DNA from: Streptomyces odontomachi
GTDB lineage: Bacteria; Actinomycetota; Actinomycetes; Streptomycetales; Streptomycetaceae
Reading direction: 5' to 3'
Assembly (NCBI RefSeq): GCF_024435355.1
Contig: NZ_JAMJWG010000003.1
Location: 186,001 to 250,000 of the forward strand
DNA: 64,000 bases
Shown: one piece after another, positions 36,178 to 44,710 of the stretch
Layout: every line of letters begins with the position of its first letter
Numbering within the stretch: the first letter of the stretch is position 1
The notes under the pieces: model-generated
What the model saw: the letters and a program-made list of their open reading frames with translations, nothing else
The model's database searches: none
What the model was told of the DNA's origin: nothing
Position numbers and translations under genes: made by a program

Positions 36178-37425
36178 ATGGCCGGCATGACGTCTGCTGC
36201 CTCCACCGACCCGGCCGGGCCCCGCCCGCTGCTCAACCGCAGGCTGGCCGAGTTCGGCACCACGATCTTCGCCGAAATGTCCGCCCTGGCGCTGAGCACC
36301 GGCTCCATCAACCTCGGTCAGGGCTTCCCCGACACCGACGGCCCCGAAGAAGTCCGTGAGGCGGCGGTGCGCGCCCTGCGGGACGGTCGCGGCAACCAGT
36401 ATCCGCCGGGCCCCGGCGTCCCCGAACTGCGCAACGCCGTCGCCGCCCACCAGCATCGGCGGTACCGGCTCGACTTCGACCCCGACACCGAGGTACTGGT
36501 CACGGCGGGTGCCACGGAGGCCATCGCGGCGGCGCTGCTGGCCCTGGTGGAGCCGGGCGACGAGGTGATCGCGCTGGAGCCGTACTACGACTCGTACGCG
36601 GCATCCATCGCCATGGCCGGCGGCACCCGGGTCCCGGTCACCCTCCGCCCCGGGCCTGCGCCGGGCGGGGCGCAGGCCGACGCGCCGGGCGCCCCCCTCA
36701 GCTTCCGGCTCGACCTCGACGAACTACGCGACGCCGTCACCGACCGCACCCGGCTGCTGCTCCTGAACACCCCGCACAACCCCACCGGCACCGTCCTCAC
36801 CCGCGCCGAGCTGGCCGAGATCGCCCGGCTCGCCGTCGAGCGCGACCTGCTGGTGGTCACCGACGAGGTCTACGAGTACCTGGTCTACGACGACGCCGAG
36901 CACATCCCGCTGGCCACCTTCCCCGGGATGCGGGAGCGCACCGTCACCATCGGCTCGGCCGGCAAGACCTTCGCGTTCACCGGCTGGAAGGTCGGCTGGG
37001 TCACCGCTTCCGCGCCCCTCGTCACGGCCGTGCGCTCCGCCAAGCAGTTCCTGACGTACGTCGCCTCCGGGCCCTTCCAGTACGCGGCGGCCGAGGCCCT
37101 GGCGCTGCCGCAGGACTACTTCGACGGGCTGCGGCGCACGCTCCAGGAGGGTCGCGACCTGCTGGCGGCGGGCCTGACCGCGGCCGGGTTCGAGGTCTAC
37201 CGGCCGGCGGGCACGTACTTCATCACCACGGACATCCGCCCGCTCGGCGAGAGCGATGGCTTCGCCTTCTGCCGCGCCCTGCCGGAGCGGGCCGGCGTCG
37301 TGGCCATCCCCAACGCCGTCTTCTACGACCATCGCGAGGAAGGGGCACCGTTCGTCCGGTTCGCCTTCTGCAAGCGCCCCGAGGTGATCCAGGAAGCGGC
37401 CACGCGGCTCGCGAAGCTGCGCTGA
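36178..37425 (+). CDS. PLP-dependent aminotransferase, class I/II
   Basis: A 415-residue fold-type I aminotransferase. FAEMSALALSTGSINLGQGFPDTDGP is characteristic of the kynurenine/glutamine-transaminase-K and YbdL subgroup. The PLP lysine is in TIGSAGKTFAFTGWKVGW, the ring-stacking Tyr in LEPYYDSY, the PLP-ring Asp in VVTDEVYEYLVYDD and the carboxylate Arg in APFVRFAFCK. Substrate probably an aromatic or sulphur amino acid; kynurenine is plausible given the kyn genes 10 kb away but unproven. A second ATG at 36187 has comparable ribosome-site spacing and could be the true start. Confidence 0.93.
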   Translation: MAGMTSAASTDPAGPRPLLNRRLAEFGTTIFAEMSALALSTGSINLGQGFPDTDGPEEVREAAVRALRDGRGNQYPPGPGVPELRNAVAAHQHRRYRLDFDPDTEVLVTAGATEAIAAALLALVEPGDEVIALEPYYDSYAASIAMAGGTRVPVTLRPGPAPGGAQADAPGAPLSFRLDLDELRDAVTDRTRLLLLNTPHNPTGTVLTRAELAEIARLAVERDLLVVTDEVYEYLVYDDAEHIPLATFPGMRERTVTIGSAGKTFAFTGWKVGWVTASAPLVTAVRSAKQFLTYVASGPFQYAAAEALALPQDYFDGLRRTLQEGRDLLAAGLTAAGFEVYRPAGTYFITTDIRPLGESDGFAFCRALPERAGVVAIPNAVFYDHREEGAPFVRFAFCKRPEVIQEAATRLAKLR

Positions 37426-37453
37426 CGGGCGTTTCGCGCCCACCCCGCGGCCC

Positions 37454-37609
37454 TCACCCGGCGTCGGGCATGGTGGCGCCGCCGACGCCGACGGCCGCGA
37501 GTGCGGCGGTGCCCGCGATGATGGCGTTGCGGCGCGTCATGTTCCGGTTGTGCGCCGGTCCCGGCTGCCGCGCCGGTCCCTGCTGCGCTGGTCCTCCCGG
37601 CCCGGTCAT
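37454..37609 (-). CDS. Candidate 51-residue small protein
   Basis: A short frame that follows no other gene's reading. The first ~23 residues are Pro/Gly/Gln-rich (MTGPGGPAQQGPARQPGPAH) and are followed by NMTRRNAIIAGTAALAAVGVGGATMPDAG. That second part reads like a short twin-Arg-like or lipid-proximal hydrophobic segment: two arginines, then 18 small hydrophobic residues. No strong ribosome site precedes the ATG. It lies in the spacer convergent with the aminotransferase. An internal ATG at residue 24 could give a 28-residue product. Treat as hypothetical. Confidence 0.35.
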   Translation of the reverse strand: MTGPGGPAQQGPARQPGPAHNRNMTRRNAIIAGTAALAAVGVGGATMPDAG

Positions 37610-37719
37610 GGGCGAGGACCCCAGGGGCCTGGCCTGTCAGGAACATGAGCGCCGGCTGTGGAGCACTCAAAGGATCATGCCGGAGCGGGACGGCAGGGCC
37701 GCCGGACGGCGGGACGGAG

Positions 37720-37750
37720 AGGGGCGCCCATCGTGCGAAGGGGCGCCCCT
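37720..37750 (-). terminator. Terminator of the YbjN gene
   Basis: Arms AGGGGCGCCC and GGGCGCCCCT give a 10-bp perfect stem with an 11-base loop, 20 bp beyond the stop at 37771. Confidence 0.75.
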
Positions 37751-37770
37751 GACGGAACGGACGTACTCGT

Positions 37771-38304
37771 CTAGTCCTCGTCGCTCGGCTTGTCGTCCTC
37801 CACCGAGTCCACGTCCTTCTCCAGGCCGAACTGCTCGACGACCCAGCGGTCGAACTCGATCGCGGCGCGCACCCAGCTGACCGTGGACGACACGAAGTGC
37901 TCCAGGCTGACACCGGTGCCGATCAGCATCTGTGCCTCGCCGATGAAGCGGACCGAGCCGTCGTCGTGGGTGTGGCTGTAGACCTTCGGCCAGAGCGTGC
38001 GGCGGTTCCAGTCGTCGACGGCCTCCAGCAGCCGGGGCTTCTCCTCGATCGCGTGCGGCCGGTCGTAGAACGTCCGTACCGAGAAGACCTGCTGTTCGTT
38101 CTCCCCACGGAACATGAAGTACGTGCGGAACTTCTCCCAGGGCGCCACCAGGTCGCCCTCTTCGTCCACGACGTACTTCAGCTCCATCTGCTCCAGCAGC
38201 TGCTTGATCAGCTCCTGGTCGGGGATGATGGGGCCGGGCGGCGGACCGCCCTGCGGCTGAGAGTTGCCCCCGAAATTCGGAATCGAGGACGGGTCGATGC
38301 TCAC
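37771..38304 (-). CDS. YbjN domain protein
   Basis: A 177-residue cytosolic protein. After a Pro/Gly-rich start (IPNFGGNSQPQGGPPPG) comes a YbjN fold, which resembles type III secretion chaperones: KYVVDEEGDLVAPWEKFRTYFMFRGENEQQVFSVRTFY, then DDWNRRTLWPKVYSHTHDDGSVRFIGEAQMLIGTGVSLEHF. The tail is acidic (DVDSVEDDKPSDED). In E. coli, YbjN affects motility and stress phenotypes; here the role is unknown. A hairpin ends it at 37720. Confidence 0.9.
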   Translation of the reverse strand: MSIDPSSIPNFGGNSQPQGGPPPGPIIPDQELIKQLLEQMELKYVVDEEGDLVAPWEKFRTYFMFRGENEQQVFSVRTFYDRPHAIEEKPRLLEAVDDWNRRTLWPKVYSHTHDDGSVRFIGEAQMLIGTGVSLEHFVSSTVSWVRAAIEFDRWVVEQFGLEKDVDSVEDDKPSDED

Positions 38305-38658
38305 CGTGATTTTCCCTTCCTATGGACGCGGCCATCCTCCCCCATGGCGGCCGGGTGCCCGCAAGGCCTGCTCGTCGAACAGGGTCGGTTTCCGCTCTCA
38401 GCGGCACGGCGCATGCGCCACCGCCGGGCCCCGACCAGGCTCTGGGCGGTCGGGCCCGGCGGCGAGCTGTGCAGCGGGGCGTACGGCCGTGGTCCTCCCC
38501 GCCATGACGTCCTACTCACCCACAGAGATCACACAGACGACATCACGCAGGCGCCATCATGCAGGCGACATTCGCTCAGGGCCATTCGCTCAGGCGCCAT
38601 CACACGGGCCTGGTCGAACACGGTGCCCGCGCCCCGTGCGTCGGCCTGGTGACGATCG
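38305..38658. other. Spacer before the clpB end, no gene seen
   Basis: 354 bp between YbjN and the 3' end of clpB. Imperfect short repeats (GCAGGCGCCATCA, CATTCGCTCAGG) occur at 38,540-38,610. No start with a ribosome site is seen; the open frames crossing it are out of phase with any coding bias. Confidence 0.5.
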
Positions 38659-41286
38659 TCAGAGGGTCTTCGCCGGGGGCGGCGGGGCGTCCGGGGACGC
38701 CGGCGACGCGGGGCCCACGATCAAGCCGTCGCCGAAGACGTCCACGCGGACCGTGTCGCCGTCCTTGATCTCGCCGGAGAGGATCTCCTTGGCCAACCGG
38801 TCGCCGATGGCGGTCTGCACCAGGCGGCGCAGCGGGCGCGCACCGTACGCCGGGTCGTTGCCCTCGTCGGCCAGCCAGGTGAGGGCTTCCGGGGTGATCT
38901 CCAGGGCGAGGCGGCGCTCCGCGAGGCGCTCGGCGAGCCGGTCGATCTGGAGCTGGGCGATGCGGCTCAGCTCGTCCTTGTCGAGGGCGGAGAAGACCAC
39001 CAGGTCGTCCAGGCGGTTCAGGAACTCCGGCTTGAAGGAGGCCCTGACCACCTCCAGCACCTGCTGCTTCTTCTCCTCCGCGCTCAGCAGCGGGTCGACC
39101 AGGTACTGGCTGCCCAGATTGGACGTGAGCACCAGGATCGTGTTGCGGAAGTCGACCGTGCGGCCCTGGCCGTCGGTGAGCCGGCCGTCGTCGAGCACCT
39201 GGAGGAGGATGTCGAAGACCTCCGCGTGGGCCTTCTCCACCTCGTCCAGCAGCACCACGGAGTACGGCCGCCGGCGCACCGCCTCGGTGAGCTGGCCGCC
39301 CTCCTCGTAGCCGACGTACCCGGGCGGGGCGCCGACCAGGCGGGCGACGCTGTGCTTCTCGCTGTACTCGCTCATGTCGATGCGGACCATGGCCCGCTCG
39401 TCGTCGAAGAGGAAGTCCGCGAGGGCCTTCGCCAGCTCCGTCTTGCCGACACCGGTCGGGCCCAGGAAGAGGAACGAGCCGGTGGGCCGGTCGGGGTCGG
39501 CGACGCCGGCGCGGCTGCGGCGCACCGCGTCGGAGACGGCGCGCACGGCCTCGGTCTGCCCGATGAGCCGCTTGCCGATCTCGTCCTCCATGCGCAGCAG
39601 CTTCTGCGTCTCGCCCTCCAGGAGGCGGCCTGCGGGGATGCCGGTCCAGGCGGCGACGACGTCGGCGATGTCGTCGGGGCCGACCTCCTCCTTGACCATG
39701 GTGTCGCGTACGACCTCCTCCTCCGCCTCGGACGCGGCCTCCAGGTCGCGCTCCAGGGTGGGGATCTCGCCGTACAGCAGCTTGGAGGCGGTGTCGAAGT
39801 CGCCGTCGCGCTGGGCGCGCTCGGCCTGGCCGCGCAGTTCGTCGAGCTTCTCCTTGAGCTCACCGACGCGGTTCAGGGACTGCTTCTCCTTCTCCCAGCG
39901 GGCCGTGAGGGAGCGCAGCTCCTCCTCCTTGTCCGCGAGGTCGCGGCGCAGCCGGTCGAGGCGCTCCCGGCTGGCCTGGTCGGTGTCCTGGCCGATGGCC
40001 AGCTCCTCCATGCGCAGCCGGTCGACGGCGCGCTGCAACTCGTCGATCTCCACCGGGGACGAGTCGATCTCCATGCGGAGCCGGGAGGCGGCCTCGTCGA
40101 CCAGGTCGATGGCCTTGTCGGGCAGGAAGCGCGAGGTGATGTACCGGTCGGAGAGGGTGGCGGCGGCGACCAGTGCGCCGTCGGCGATCTGCACCTTGTG
40201 GTGCGCCTCGTAGCGTCCCTTGAGGCCGCGCAGGATGGCGATGGTGTTCTCGACGGTGGGCTCGGCGACCAGCACCTGCTGGAAGCGGCGCTCCAGGGCG
40301 GCGTCCTTCTCGATGCGCTCGCGGTACTCGTCCAGGGTGGTCGCGCCGACCATGCGCAGCTCGCCGCGGGCCAGCATGGGCTTGAGCATGTTGCCCGCGT
40401 CCATGGCGGAGTCGCCGCCGGCGCCGGCGCCGACGACGGTGTGCAGCTCGTCGATGAAGGTGATGACCTGGCCGTCGCTCTCCTTGATCTCGGCCAGTAC
40501 GGTCTTCAGCCGCTCCTCGAACTCACCGCGGTACTTGGCGCCCGCGATCATGCCACCGAGGTCCAGCGCGACCAGCCGCTTGTCCTTCAGCGACTCCGGC
40601 ACGTCGCCCTTGACGATGCGCTGCGCGAGCCCCTCGACGACGGCGGTCTTGCCGACGCCGGGCTCGCCGATGAGCACCGGGTTGTTCTTCGTGCGGCGGG
40701 AGAGCACCTGCACCACGCGGCGGATCTCCTGGTCACGGCCGACGACCGGGTCGAGCCTGCCCTCGCGGGCGGCGGCCGTGAGGTCCGTGCCGAACTTCTC
40801 CAGGGCCTTGTACTGGCCCTCCGGGTCGGGAGTGGTCACCCGGCGTCCTCCCCTGATCTTCTCGAATGCGTCCAGCAACTGCTCGGCGGTGGCGCCGTGC
40901 CGGCGCAGCACCTCGGCCGCCTGGCCGCCCTTGGCTGCGATGCCGATGAGCAGGTGCTCGGTCGACACGTAGTCGTCACCGAGCTCCTTGGCGCGCTGGG
41001 TGGCGTCGGCGACGACGGCCAGCATCTCGCGGTTCGGCTGCGGGGGCGCGACCGTGGAGCCGGTCACGCTGGGCAGCGCGGCCAGCGCACGCTCCGCGTC
41101 GGCGCGCACGGCCGCCTGGTCGGCGCCGGTGGCGGCCAGCAGGTCGGTCACGTTCTCGTTGTCCTGGCCCTGGAGCAGGGCCAGGAGCAGGTGTACGGGG
41201 GTGAGGTCGGGGTGACCATCGGTAACGGCGCGTTGGGTGGCCGCACTGATCGCGTCGCGGCTTCGGTTCGTCAGCTCGGCGTCCAC
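38659..41286 (-). CDS. clpB: Chaperone ClpB
   Basis: An 875-residue hexameric AAA+ disaggregase that works with DnaK to rescue aggregated proteins after heat stress. The N-terminal Clp domain (~1-145) is followed by AAA-1 with Walker A GEPGVGKT and Walker [10 protein letters not shown] coiled-coil middle domain specific to ClpB follows (~410-530; [27 protein letters not shown]). AAA-2 has [12 protein letters not shown] and [16 protein letters not shown]. Start is GTG at 41286. An HspR operator (HAIR) lies 146 bp upstream, so it belongs to the same heat-shock regulon as the dnaK operon at 47-51 kb. Confidence 0.98.
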   Translation of the reverse strand: MDAELTNRSRDAISAATQRAVTDGHPDLTPVHLLLALLQGQDNENVTDLLAATGADQAAVRADAERALAALPSVTGSTVAPPQPNREMLAVVADATQRAKELGDDYVSTEHLLIGIAAKGGQAAEVLRRHGATAEQLLDAFEKIRGGRRVTTPDPEGQYKALEKFGTDLTAAAREGRLDPVVGRDQEIRRVVQVLSRRTKNNPVLIGEPGVGKTAVVEGLAQRIVKGDVPESLKDKRLVALDLGGMIAGAKYRGEFEERLKTVLAEIKESDGQVITFIDELHTVVGAGAGGDSAMDAGNMLKPMLARGELRMVGATTLDEYRERIEKDAALERRFQQVLVAEPTVENTIAILRGLKGRYEAHHKVQIADGALVAAATLSDRYITSRFLPDKAIDLVDEAASRLRMEIDSSPVEIDELQRAVDRLRMEELAIGQDTDQASRERLDRLRRDLADKEEELRSLTARWEKEKQSLNRVGELKEKLDELRGQAERAQRDGDFDTASKLLYGEIPTLERDLEAASEAEEEVVRDTMVKEEVGPDDIADVVAAWTGIPAGRLLEGETQKLLRMEDEIGKRLIGQTEAVRAVSDAVRRSRAGVADPDRPTGSFLFLGPTGVGKTELAKALADFLFDDERAMVRIDMSEYSEKHSVARLVGAPPGYVGYEEGGQLTEAVRRRPYSVVLLDEVEKAHAEVFDILLQVLDDGRLTDGQGRTVDFRNTILVLTSNLGSQYLVDPLLSAEEKKQQVLEVVRASFKPEFLNRLDDLVVFSALDKDELSRIAQLQIDRLAERLAERRLALEITPEALTWLADEGNDPAYGARPLRRLVQTAIGDRLAKEILSGEIKDGDTVRVDVFGDGLIVGPASPASPDAPPPPAKTL

Positions 41287-41431
41287 GTCTGCTCTGTTCC
41301 CTTCACTCCTGGCTCACTGGCTCACGGACTCACTGCCGTGCAGGCTGGCTGCCGTACAGGCTCAACTCTGCACAGGCTGAACCCTGCACAGGCTGACCAC
41401 AGCGCACACTGACTACAGTGACGTGCACAAA

Positions 41432-41452
41432 GTTGAGTCTATTCCACTCAAG
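41432..41452. promoter_or_regulatory. HAIR element (HspR operator) before clpB
   Basis: GTTGAGT-CTATTCC-ACTCAAG read on the plus strand, or CTTGAGT-N7-ACTCAAC on the minus strand; one base differs from the consensus CTTGAGT-N7-ACTCAAG. HspR binds such sites to repress clpB until heat titrates its DnaK co-repressor. The element also lies 61 bp before the divergent gene at 41513. Confidence 0.9.
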
Positions 41453-41512
41453 AGTAATCACGGGAGGGGGTGCCCTGCGGAGGCGTCGCATCTGTGGATA
41501 AGTTCGCTGCCC

Positions 41513-41938
41513 ATGGCCTCGTACCGACGCGATCCCCATCAGCCCACCCCCGCGTACCTCGCCTTCTGGCAAGCACGCCACGTGTGCACGCTGACCACGC
41601 TGCGCGCCGACGGCACACCCCACGTGGTGCCGGTCTCGGCGACCTACGACCCCGAAGCCGGTCTCGCCCGGGTGATCGCCACCCGGACCAGCGCGAAGGT
41701 GCGGCACGTCCGCGCCGGGGACGCCGCCGCCGGGGGCGCCGGTGCGCCGGTCGCGATCTGCCAGTTCGACGGCCCCACGTGGGCGACGCTGGAGGGCCGC
41801 GCCGTGATCCGCACGGAAGCGGACCTCGTGGCGGACGCCGAACACCGCTACGAACTCCGTTACGGTCGCCCGCCCCGCCCCAATCCCCACCGCGTCCTCA
41901 TCGAGGTGACCCTCACGGGGGCCCTGGGCAACTGCTAG
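41513..41938 (+). CDS. PPOX-fold, probably F420-binding protein
   Basis: A 141-residue split-barrel flavin/F420-binding protein. The family pattern is WQARHVCTLTTLRADGTPHVVPVSATYD, then GLARVIATRTSAKVRHVRAG and ICQFDGPTWATLEGRAVI. Members oxidise or reduce small substrates using FMN or coenzyme F420, or are non-catalytic. ATG at 41513 is the first within the conserved region; no strong ribosome site is seen. It is divergent from clpB and close to the HAIR site, so it may share HspR control, an unusual companion for a chaperone gene. Confidence 0.85.
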   Translation: MASYRRDPHQPTPAYLAFWQARHVCTLTTLRADGTPHVVPVSATYDPEAGLARVIATRTSAKVRHVRAGDAAAGGAGAPVAICQFDGPTWATLEGRAVIRTEADLVADAEHRYELRYGRPPRPNPHRVLIEVTLTGALGNC

Positions 41939-42023
41939 CCACGCCGAGCCCTGCGGGCCACCACCCGCCACCGACCGGGGGCCCCTTCCCCCGTCTCCGA
42001 ACCACCGGACCGTGACCGGTTAC

Positions 42024-42323
42024 TCGCCCAGTTCCCCGCGCCCCTCAGCCCGCGCACCACCGCCCCAAGCCCCCTCCGGCAGCGCCGAAGGCGCCCGGAA
42101 AAAGGGGCGCGGGGAACTGCGCGACAAGCCACGACGCAACCCGCAGACCACCACCGCCCCAAGCCCCCCGCCAGGAGCGCCGAAGGCGCCCTGAAAAGGG
42201 GCGCGGGGAACCGCGCAACCAGCCACGACGCAACCCGCAGACCGCCACCGCCCCAAGGGGGCAGTCTCTGTCGCAGCCGGACCACCGGCCGGTGGATGGT
42301 TGCGCGCAGTTCCCCGCGCCCCT
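42024..42323. repeat. Nested intergenic repeat elements
   Basis: At least three overlapping parts: a right end (CAGTTCCCCGCGCCCCT) at ~42029-42045, a left end at 42103 (AGGGGCGCGGGGAACTGCGC), and a second left-like end at 42197 with GAACCGCGC. A ~105-bp block (GCGCCGAAGGCGCC through CCACGACGCAACCCGCAGACC) is repeated in tandem, at about 42082 and 42178. It closes with a right end at 42303-42323. This is the most rearranged copy in the window, in the spacer between the PPOX gene and the Rieske-like gene. Confidence 0.8.
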
Positions 42324-42403
42324 CAGGGAGCAGCGGCCACCCTTGCACCAAGGGCACCCGATCCGGCCGCCCCAGCCAAGCGCAGCGAATCGGCAGCGAA
42401 ACG

Positions 42404-42446
42404 GCAGCGGCGCCACCGTGTCTCAGGTCCACGGTGACGCCGCTGC
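42404..42446 (-). terminator. Long hairpin terminator of the repeat-peptide operon
   Basis: 17-base arms (42404-42420 and 42430-42446; GCAGCGGCGCCACCGTG against its complement with one mismatch) around a 9-base loop. It sits 45 bp past the stop at 42491, and TTTCG follows in the minus direction. Confidence 0.8.
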
Positions 42447-42490
42447 GGGGGGGAAGTGCCTGCGCGATCTATAACGACGGGGGAATCGCG

Positions 42491-42832
42491 TCAGGCACTG
42501 CGGGGGGTGGCGGAGATGGTTTGTGGAGTCCCTCCGGGGGAGTCTGCTTCCACCAGGTGGTGGTCACGCTGGTCAAGGTTGACGAAGATCATTCCGTAGC
42601 GCACGGCACACCGAACCGGCTTGGGCGCCCCGCGCGGACGCCGCAGGCACCGGTAGGCCCGGATATCGTCGTCGCTGTCCCGCGCGACGATCACCGGCTC
42701 ACCGAACAGCGTCACCATCAACGAGTCACCCTGGTGGGGGATCGCCGTGACGAGGTCGATGAAGTGCCACCCGGAGCGGTAGGCGGTGGCCATCTCGCGC
42801 CGGAAGGATCGGTCGTCAGGAGGGGTTGTCAT
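42491..42832 (-). CDS. Degenerate, truncated Rieske-like protein
   Basis: A 113-residue protein whose ATG overlaps the stop of the repeat-peptide gene (ATGA). It reads like the N-terminal part of a ring-hydroxylating-dioxygenase alpha subunit: YRSGWHFIDLVTAIPHQGDSLMVTLFGEPVIVARDSDDDIRAY and then VRYGMIFVNLD. Between these, a true Rieske domain has C-x-H-R-G and, ~20 residues later, C-x2-H to hold the 2Fe-2S cluster. Here only RCLRRPRGAPKPVRC remains, so both histidines are lost, and no catalytic iron domain follows. It therefore probably does not bind a cluster and may serve as a scaffold or recognition protein. Its role is tied by coupling to the gene at 42829. Confidence 0.75.
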   Translation of the reverse strand: MTTPPDDRSFRREMATAYRSGWHFIDLVTAIPHQGDSLMVTLFGEPVIVARDSDDDIRAYRCLRRPRGAPKPVRCAVRYGMIFVNLDQRDHHLVEADSPGGTPQTISATPRSA

Positions 42833-43311
42833 ACGTTCACCGAGGCGGCGTCGCCCCAGCCACTCGTGCCGTGGTCGATCGCGGCCAGGCCCCAACCGCT
42901 GTCAGCGGGCGCCGCGTCGCCGGGGGCGCCCCAGCCGCTGTCGGCCGGCACGATGCCCCAACCGCTGTCGGCGGGCACGACCGCCCACTCGCACTCGGCC
43001 GGCACGATGCCCCAGCCACTGTCGGCAGGTACGATGCCCCAGCCGCTGTCGGCCGGTGTCACCGGTGAGGGGTTCCCCCAGCCACTGTCCGCGGGGACCA
43101 CTTGAGCGCCGGTGCCCCAGCCGCTGTCAGCGGGGACCGCCTGCGTACCGGTACCCCATCCGCTGTCCGCAGCAGCAGCCGCCTGTACCGACTCGACGCC
43201 GTGCTGCGTCGGAGCCTTGGCCTGAGTCGCACCCACGGCACCGAGTGCCCCAAAAGCCACGACCGTGGAGAAAGCGGTCGCAACAACTGAGCGAAGCAAT
43301 CTCGTGTACAT
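42829..43311 (-). CDS. Secreted ADSGWG-repeat protein
   Basis: A 160-residue exported protein. Residues 1-33 are a signal peptide (MYTRLLRSVV, a hydrophobic core, cleavage near AKA-PTQ). After a ~14-residue leader-like stretch come ten repeats. Exact ADSGWG starts at residues 48, 61, 74, 87, 96, 114, 123 and 136. A degenerate AECEWA lies at 105 and a TSGWG unit at 149. Unit length is either 13 or 9 residues, most linked by VP or P. The repeats differ by synonymous codons, so the peptide is selected rather than recent DNA slippage. Multi-unit secreted design suggests a peptide precursor or a cell-surface polymer. No known family is recognised. Confidence 0.8.
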   Translation of the reverse strand: MYTRLLRSVVATAFSTVVAFGALGAVGATQAKAPTQHGVESVQAAAAADSGWGTGTQAVPADSGWGTGAQVVPADSGWGNPSPVTPADSGWGIVPADSGWGIVPAECEWAVVPADSGWGIVPADSGWGAPGDAAPADSGWGLAAIDHGTSGWGDAASVNV

Positions 43312-43441
43312 AGTCGGCTTCGTCCTCACTTGATGAAGTCTTCTCCCCCGGTGAACAAGACGATGGCTCATTCAGGCACGTCAATGCCACAGGACCGATG
43401 CATCATGTTCTTGCACGTTCAGGACCCTGGGGGGTGGAGAA

Positions 43442-44425
43442 TTGCCTAATACTTCCACAAAGCCGACACATCCCCACTCGCTGGCCGAACTGTGCGACGA
43501 GGGAGCGCAGCTCTACGCGAGTGCGCTCAGTGCCGGTCGCATTGCACGGGGCGAGGTGGAAGCCGCTCCATGCCTCCTTGAATTCGCCCTCTTGCACCCG
43601 GACCCGGACGATGCGAACTGGCTCCGGCCCGTGCCGCCGTCCGTGGCGCTCGCGCAGCGACTCCACCCGCTGGAACGAGAGATCCAGGATCGCCGGCGCC
43701 TCTCGATCGAACTGACCGAATCATTTGAGCCGTTCATGGCCTTGAGTGCACAAATTCCGGCTCCCACCCACGCCATCACGGTGCTGGAGGGCCTGGATCG
43801 CATCAACGCAGCCCTGAACCTGGCCACCGCCGAGTGTCAGCGGGAGATGCTGACGGTGCAGCCCGGCGGCAGACGCTCCGAGCACATACTGAACCAGGCG
43901 CTGGAGCGCGACCGCCCCTTGACCAACCGCGGTGTGCACATCCGCACGCTCTACCAGCACACGGTCCGGCACAGCCAGGGCACGATGGCCTACGTCGACC
44001 GGATGGCAGACGGCCTGGTGCAGATACGCACCCTCGAGGAACTGATAGAGCGCCTGATCATCTGCGATGACACGGTCGCCTTCATCCCGGCCGGCGACCG
44101 CCACGACTTCGCGCTGGAGCTGCGCCACCCCGGCCTCGTTAAATATCTGATCAAAGTTTTCGAGCAGTTGTGGCGCCGCGGCGTCCCGCTCCTGGAAGAG
44201 GTGCCGTACGACCCCACGCCCGACGGGATCACCGGTGTCCAGCGGAGCATCGCCAAGCTGCTGGTCGAAGGGCATGTCGACGAGGCCATCGCGCGGCGCC
44301 TCGGCATGAACGTACGGACCTGCCGGGCGCACATCGCCAAGCTCGCCGCCGCGTTGGGCAGCGGCAGCCGGGCGCAGCTCGGCTTCCTGATCGCCCGATC
44401 CGGAATCCTGGAAACCGATCGATGA
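43442..44425 (+). CDS. LuxR-tailed transcriptional regulator, first paralogue
   Basis: A 327-residue regulator divergent from the ADSGWG gene. Residues ~110-235 carry the sensing module: EMLTVQPGGRR, IRTLYQHTVRHS, VQIRTLEELIERLIICDDTVAFIPAGDR. This pattern occurs in Streptomyces regulators with a TrmB/PLD-like ligand domain. The C-terminus is a LuxR helix-turn-helix (VQRSIAKLLVEGHVDEAIARRLGMNVRTCRAHIAKLAAALGSGSRAQLG). No phospho-receiver. Start is a TTG at 43442 after GGGGTGGAG. The paralogue at 44711 shares both modules. It probably controls the divergent operon; the ligand is unknown. Confidence 0.85.
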   Translation: MPNTSTKPTHPHSLAELCDEGAQLYASALSAGRIARGEVEAAPCLLEFALLHPDPDDANWLRPVPPSVALAQRLHPLEREIQDRRRLSIELTESFEPFMALSAQIPAPTHAITVLEGLDRINAALNLATAECQREMLTVQPGGRRSEHILNQALERDRPLTNRGVHIRTLYQHTVRHSQGTMAYVDRMADGLVQIRTLEELIERLIICDDTVAFIPAGDRHDFALELRHPGLVKYLIKVFEQLWRRGVPLLEEVPYDPTPDGITGVQRSIAKLLVEGHVDEAIARRLGMNVRTCRAHIAKLAAALGSGSRAQLGFLIARSGILETDR

Positions 44426-44454
44426 CCTTCCGTCGTCCGTAACGACCAGACGGC

Positions 44455-44492
44455 AACCGCCGACGGACACATCAACCACCGACGGACGCATC
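44455..44492. repeat. 19-bp tandem duplication
   Basis: Two head-to-tail 19-bp units, AACCGCCGACGGACACATC and AACCACCGACGGACGCATC, in the spacer between the two regulator genes. Possible operator half-sites for the flanking regulators. Confidence 0.7.
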
Positions 44493-44710
44493 CGGGCAAC
44501 GTCGCACGGCAGCGCCGGGCCGCACCACGGACCGGTGGTCGCGCCGCGGCGCCGCAGGCTCCCCGCCCCGGCGCCCGACCCACCGCCCAGAGTGCGCCAT
44601 GCGCCGCACGCGAAACCCGCGAGCGCCCAGGCAGCGGCAGTACGGTACGCACCGGCGCGGCCCGGATGGACCGACGGCACCCATGGAATTCTCGGCAGGA
44701 GAGCGGCTCT

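Noticed and set aside
39226..41412. A 728-codon plus-strand frame opposite clpB
   Set aside because: Composition is typical of antisense reading of an AAA+ gene; no start with a ribosome site and no recognisable fold.
41939..42330. Tandem repeat block as a transposon end or IS
   Set aside because: No transposase frame; the sequence belongs to the dispersed non-coding element family.
42850..43170. The regularly spaced repeat array as a CRISPR
   Set aside because: Units are in coding phase, vary by synonymous changes, have no unique spacers of constant length, and no cas genes are present.
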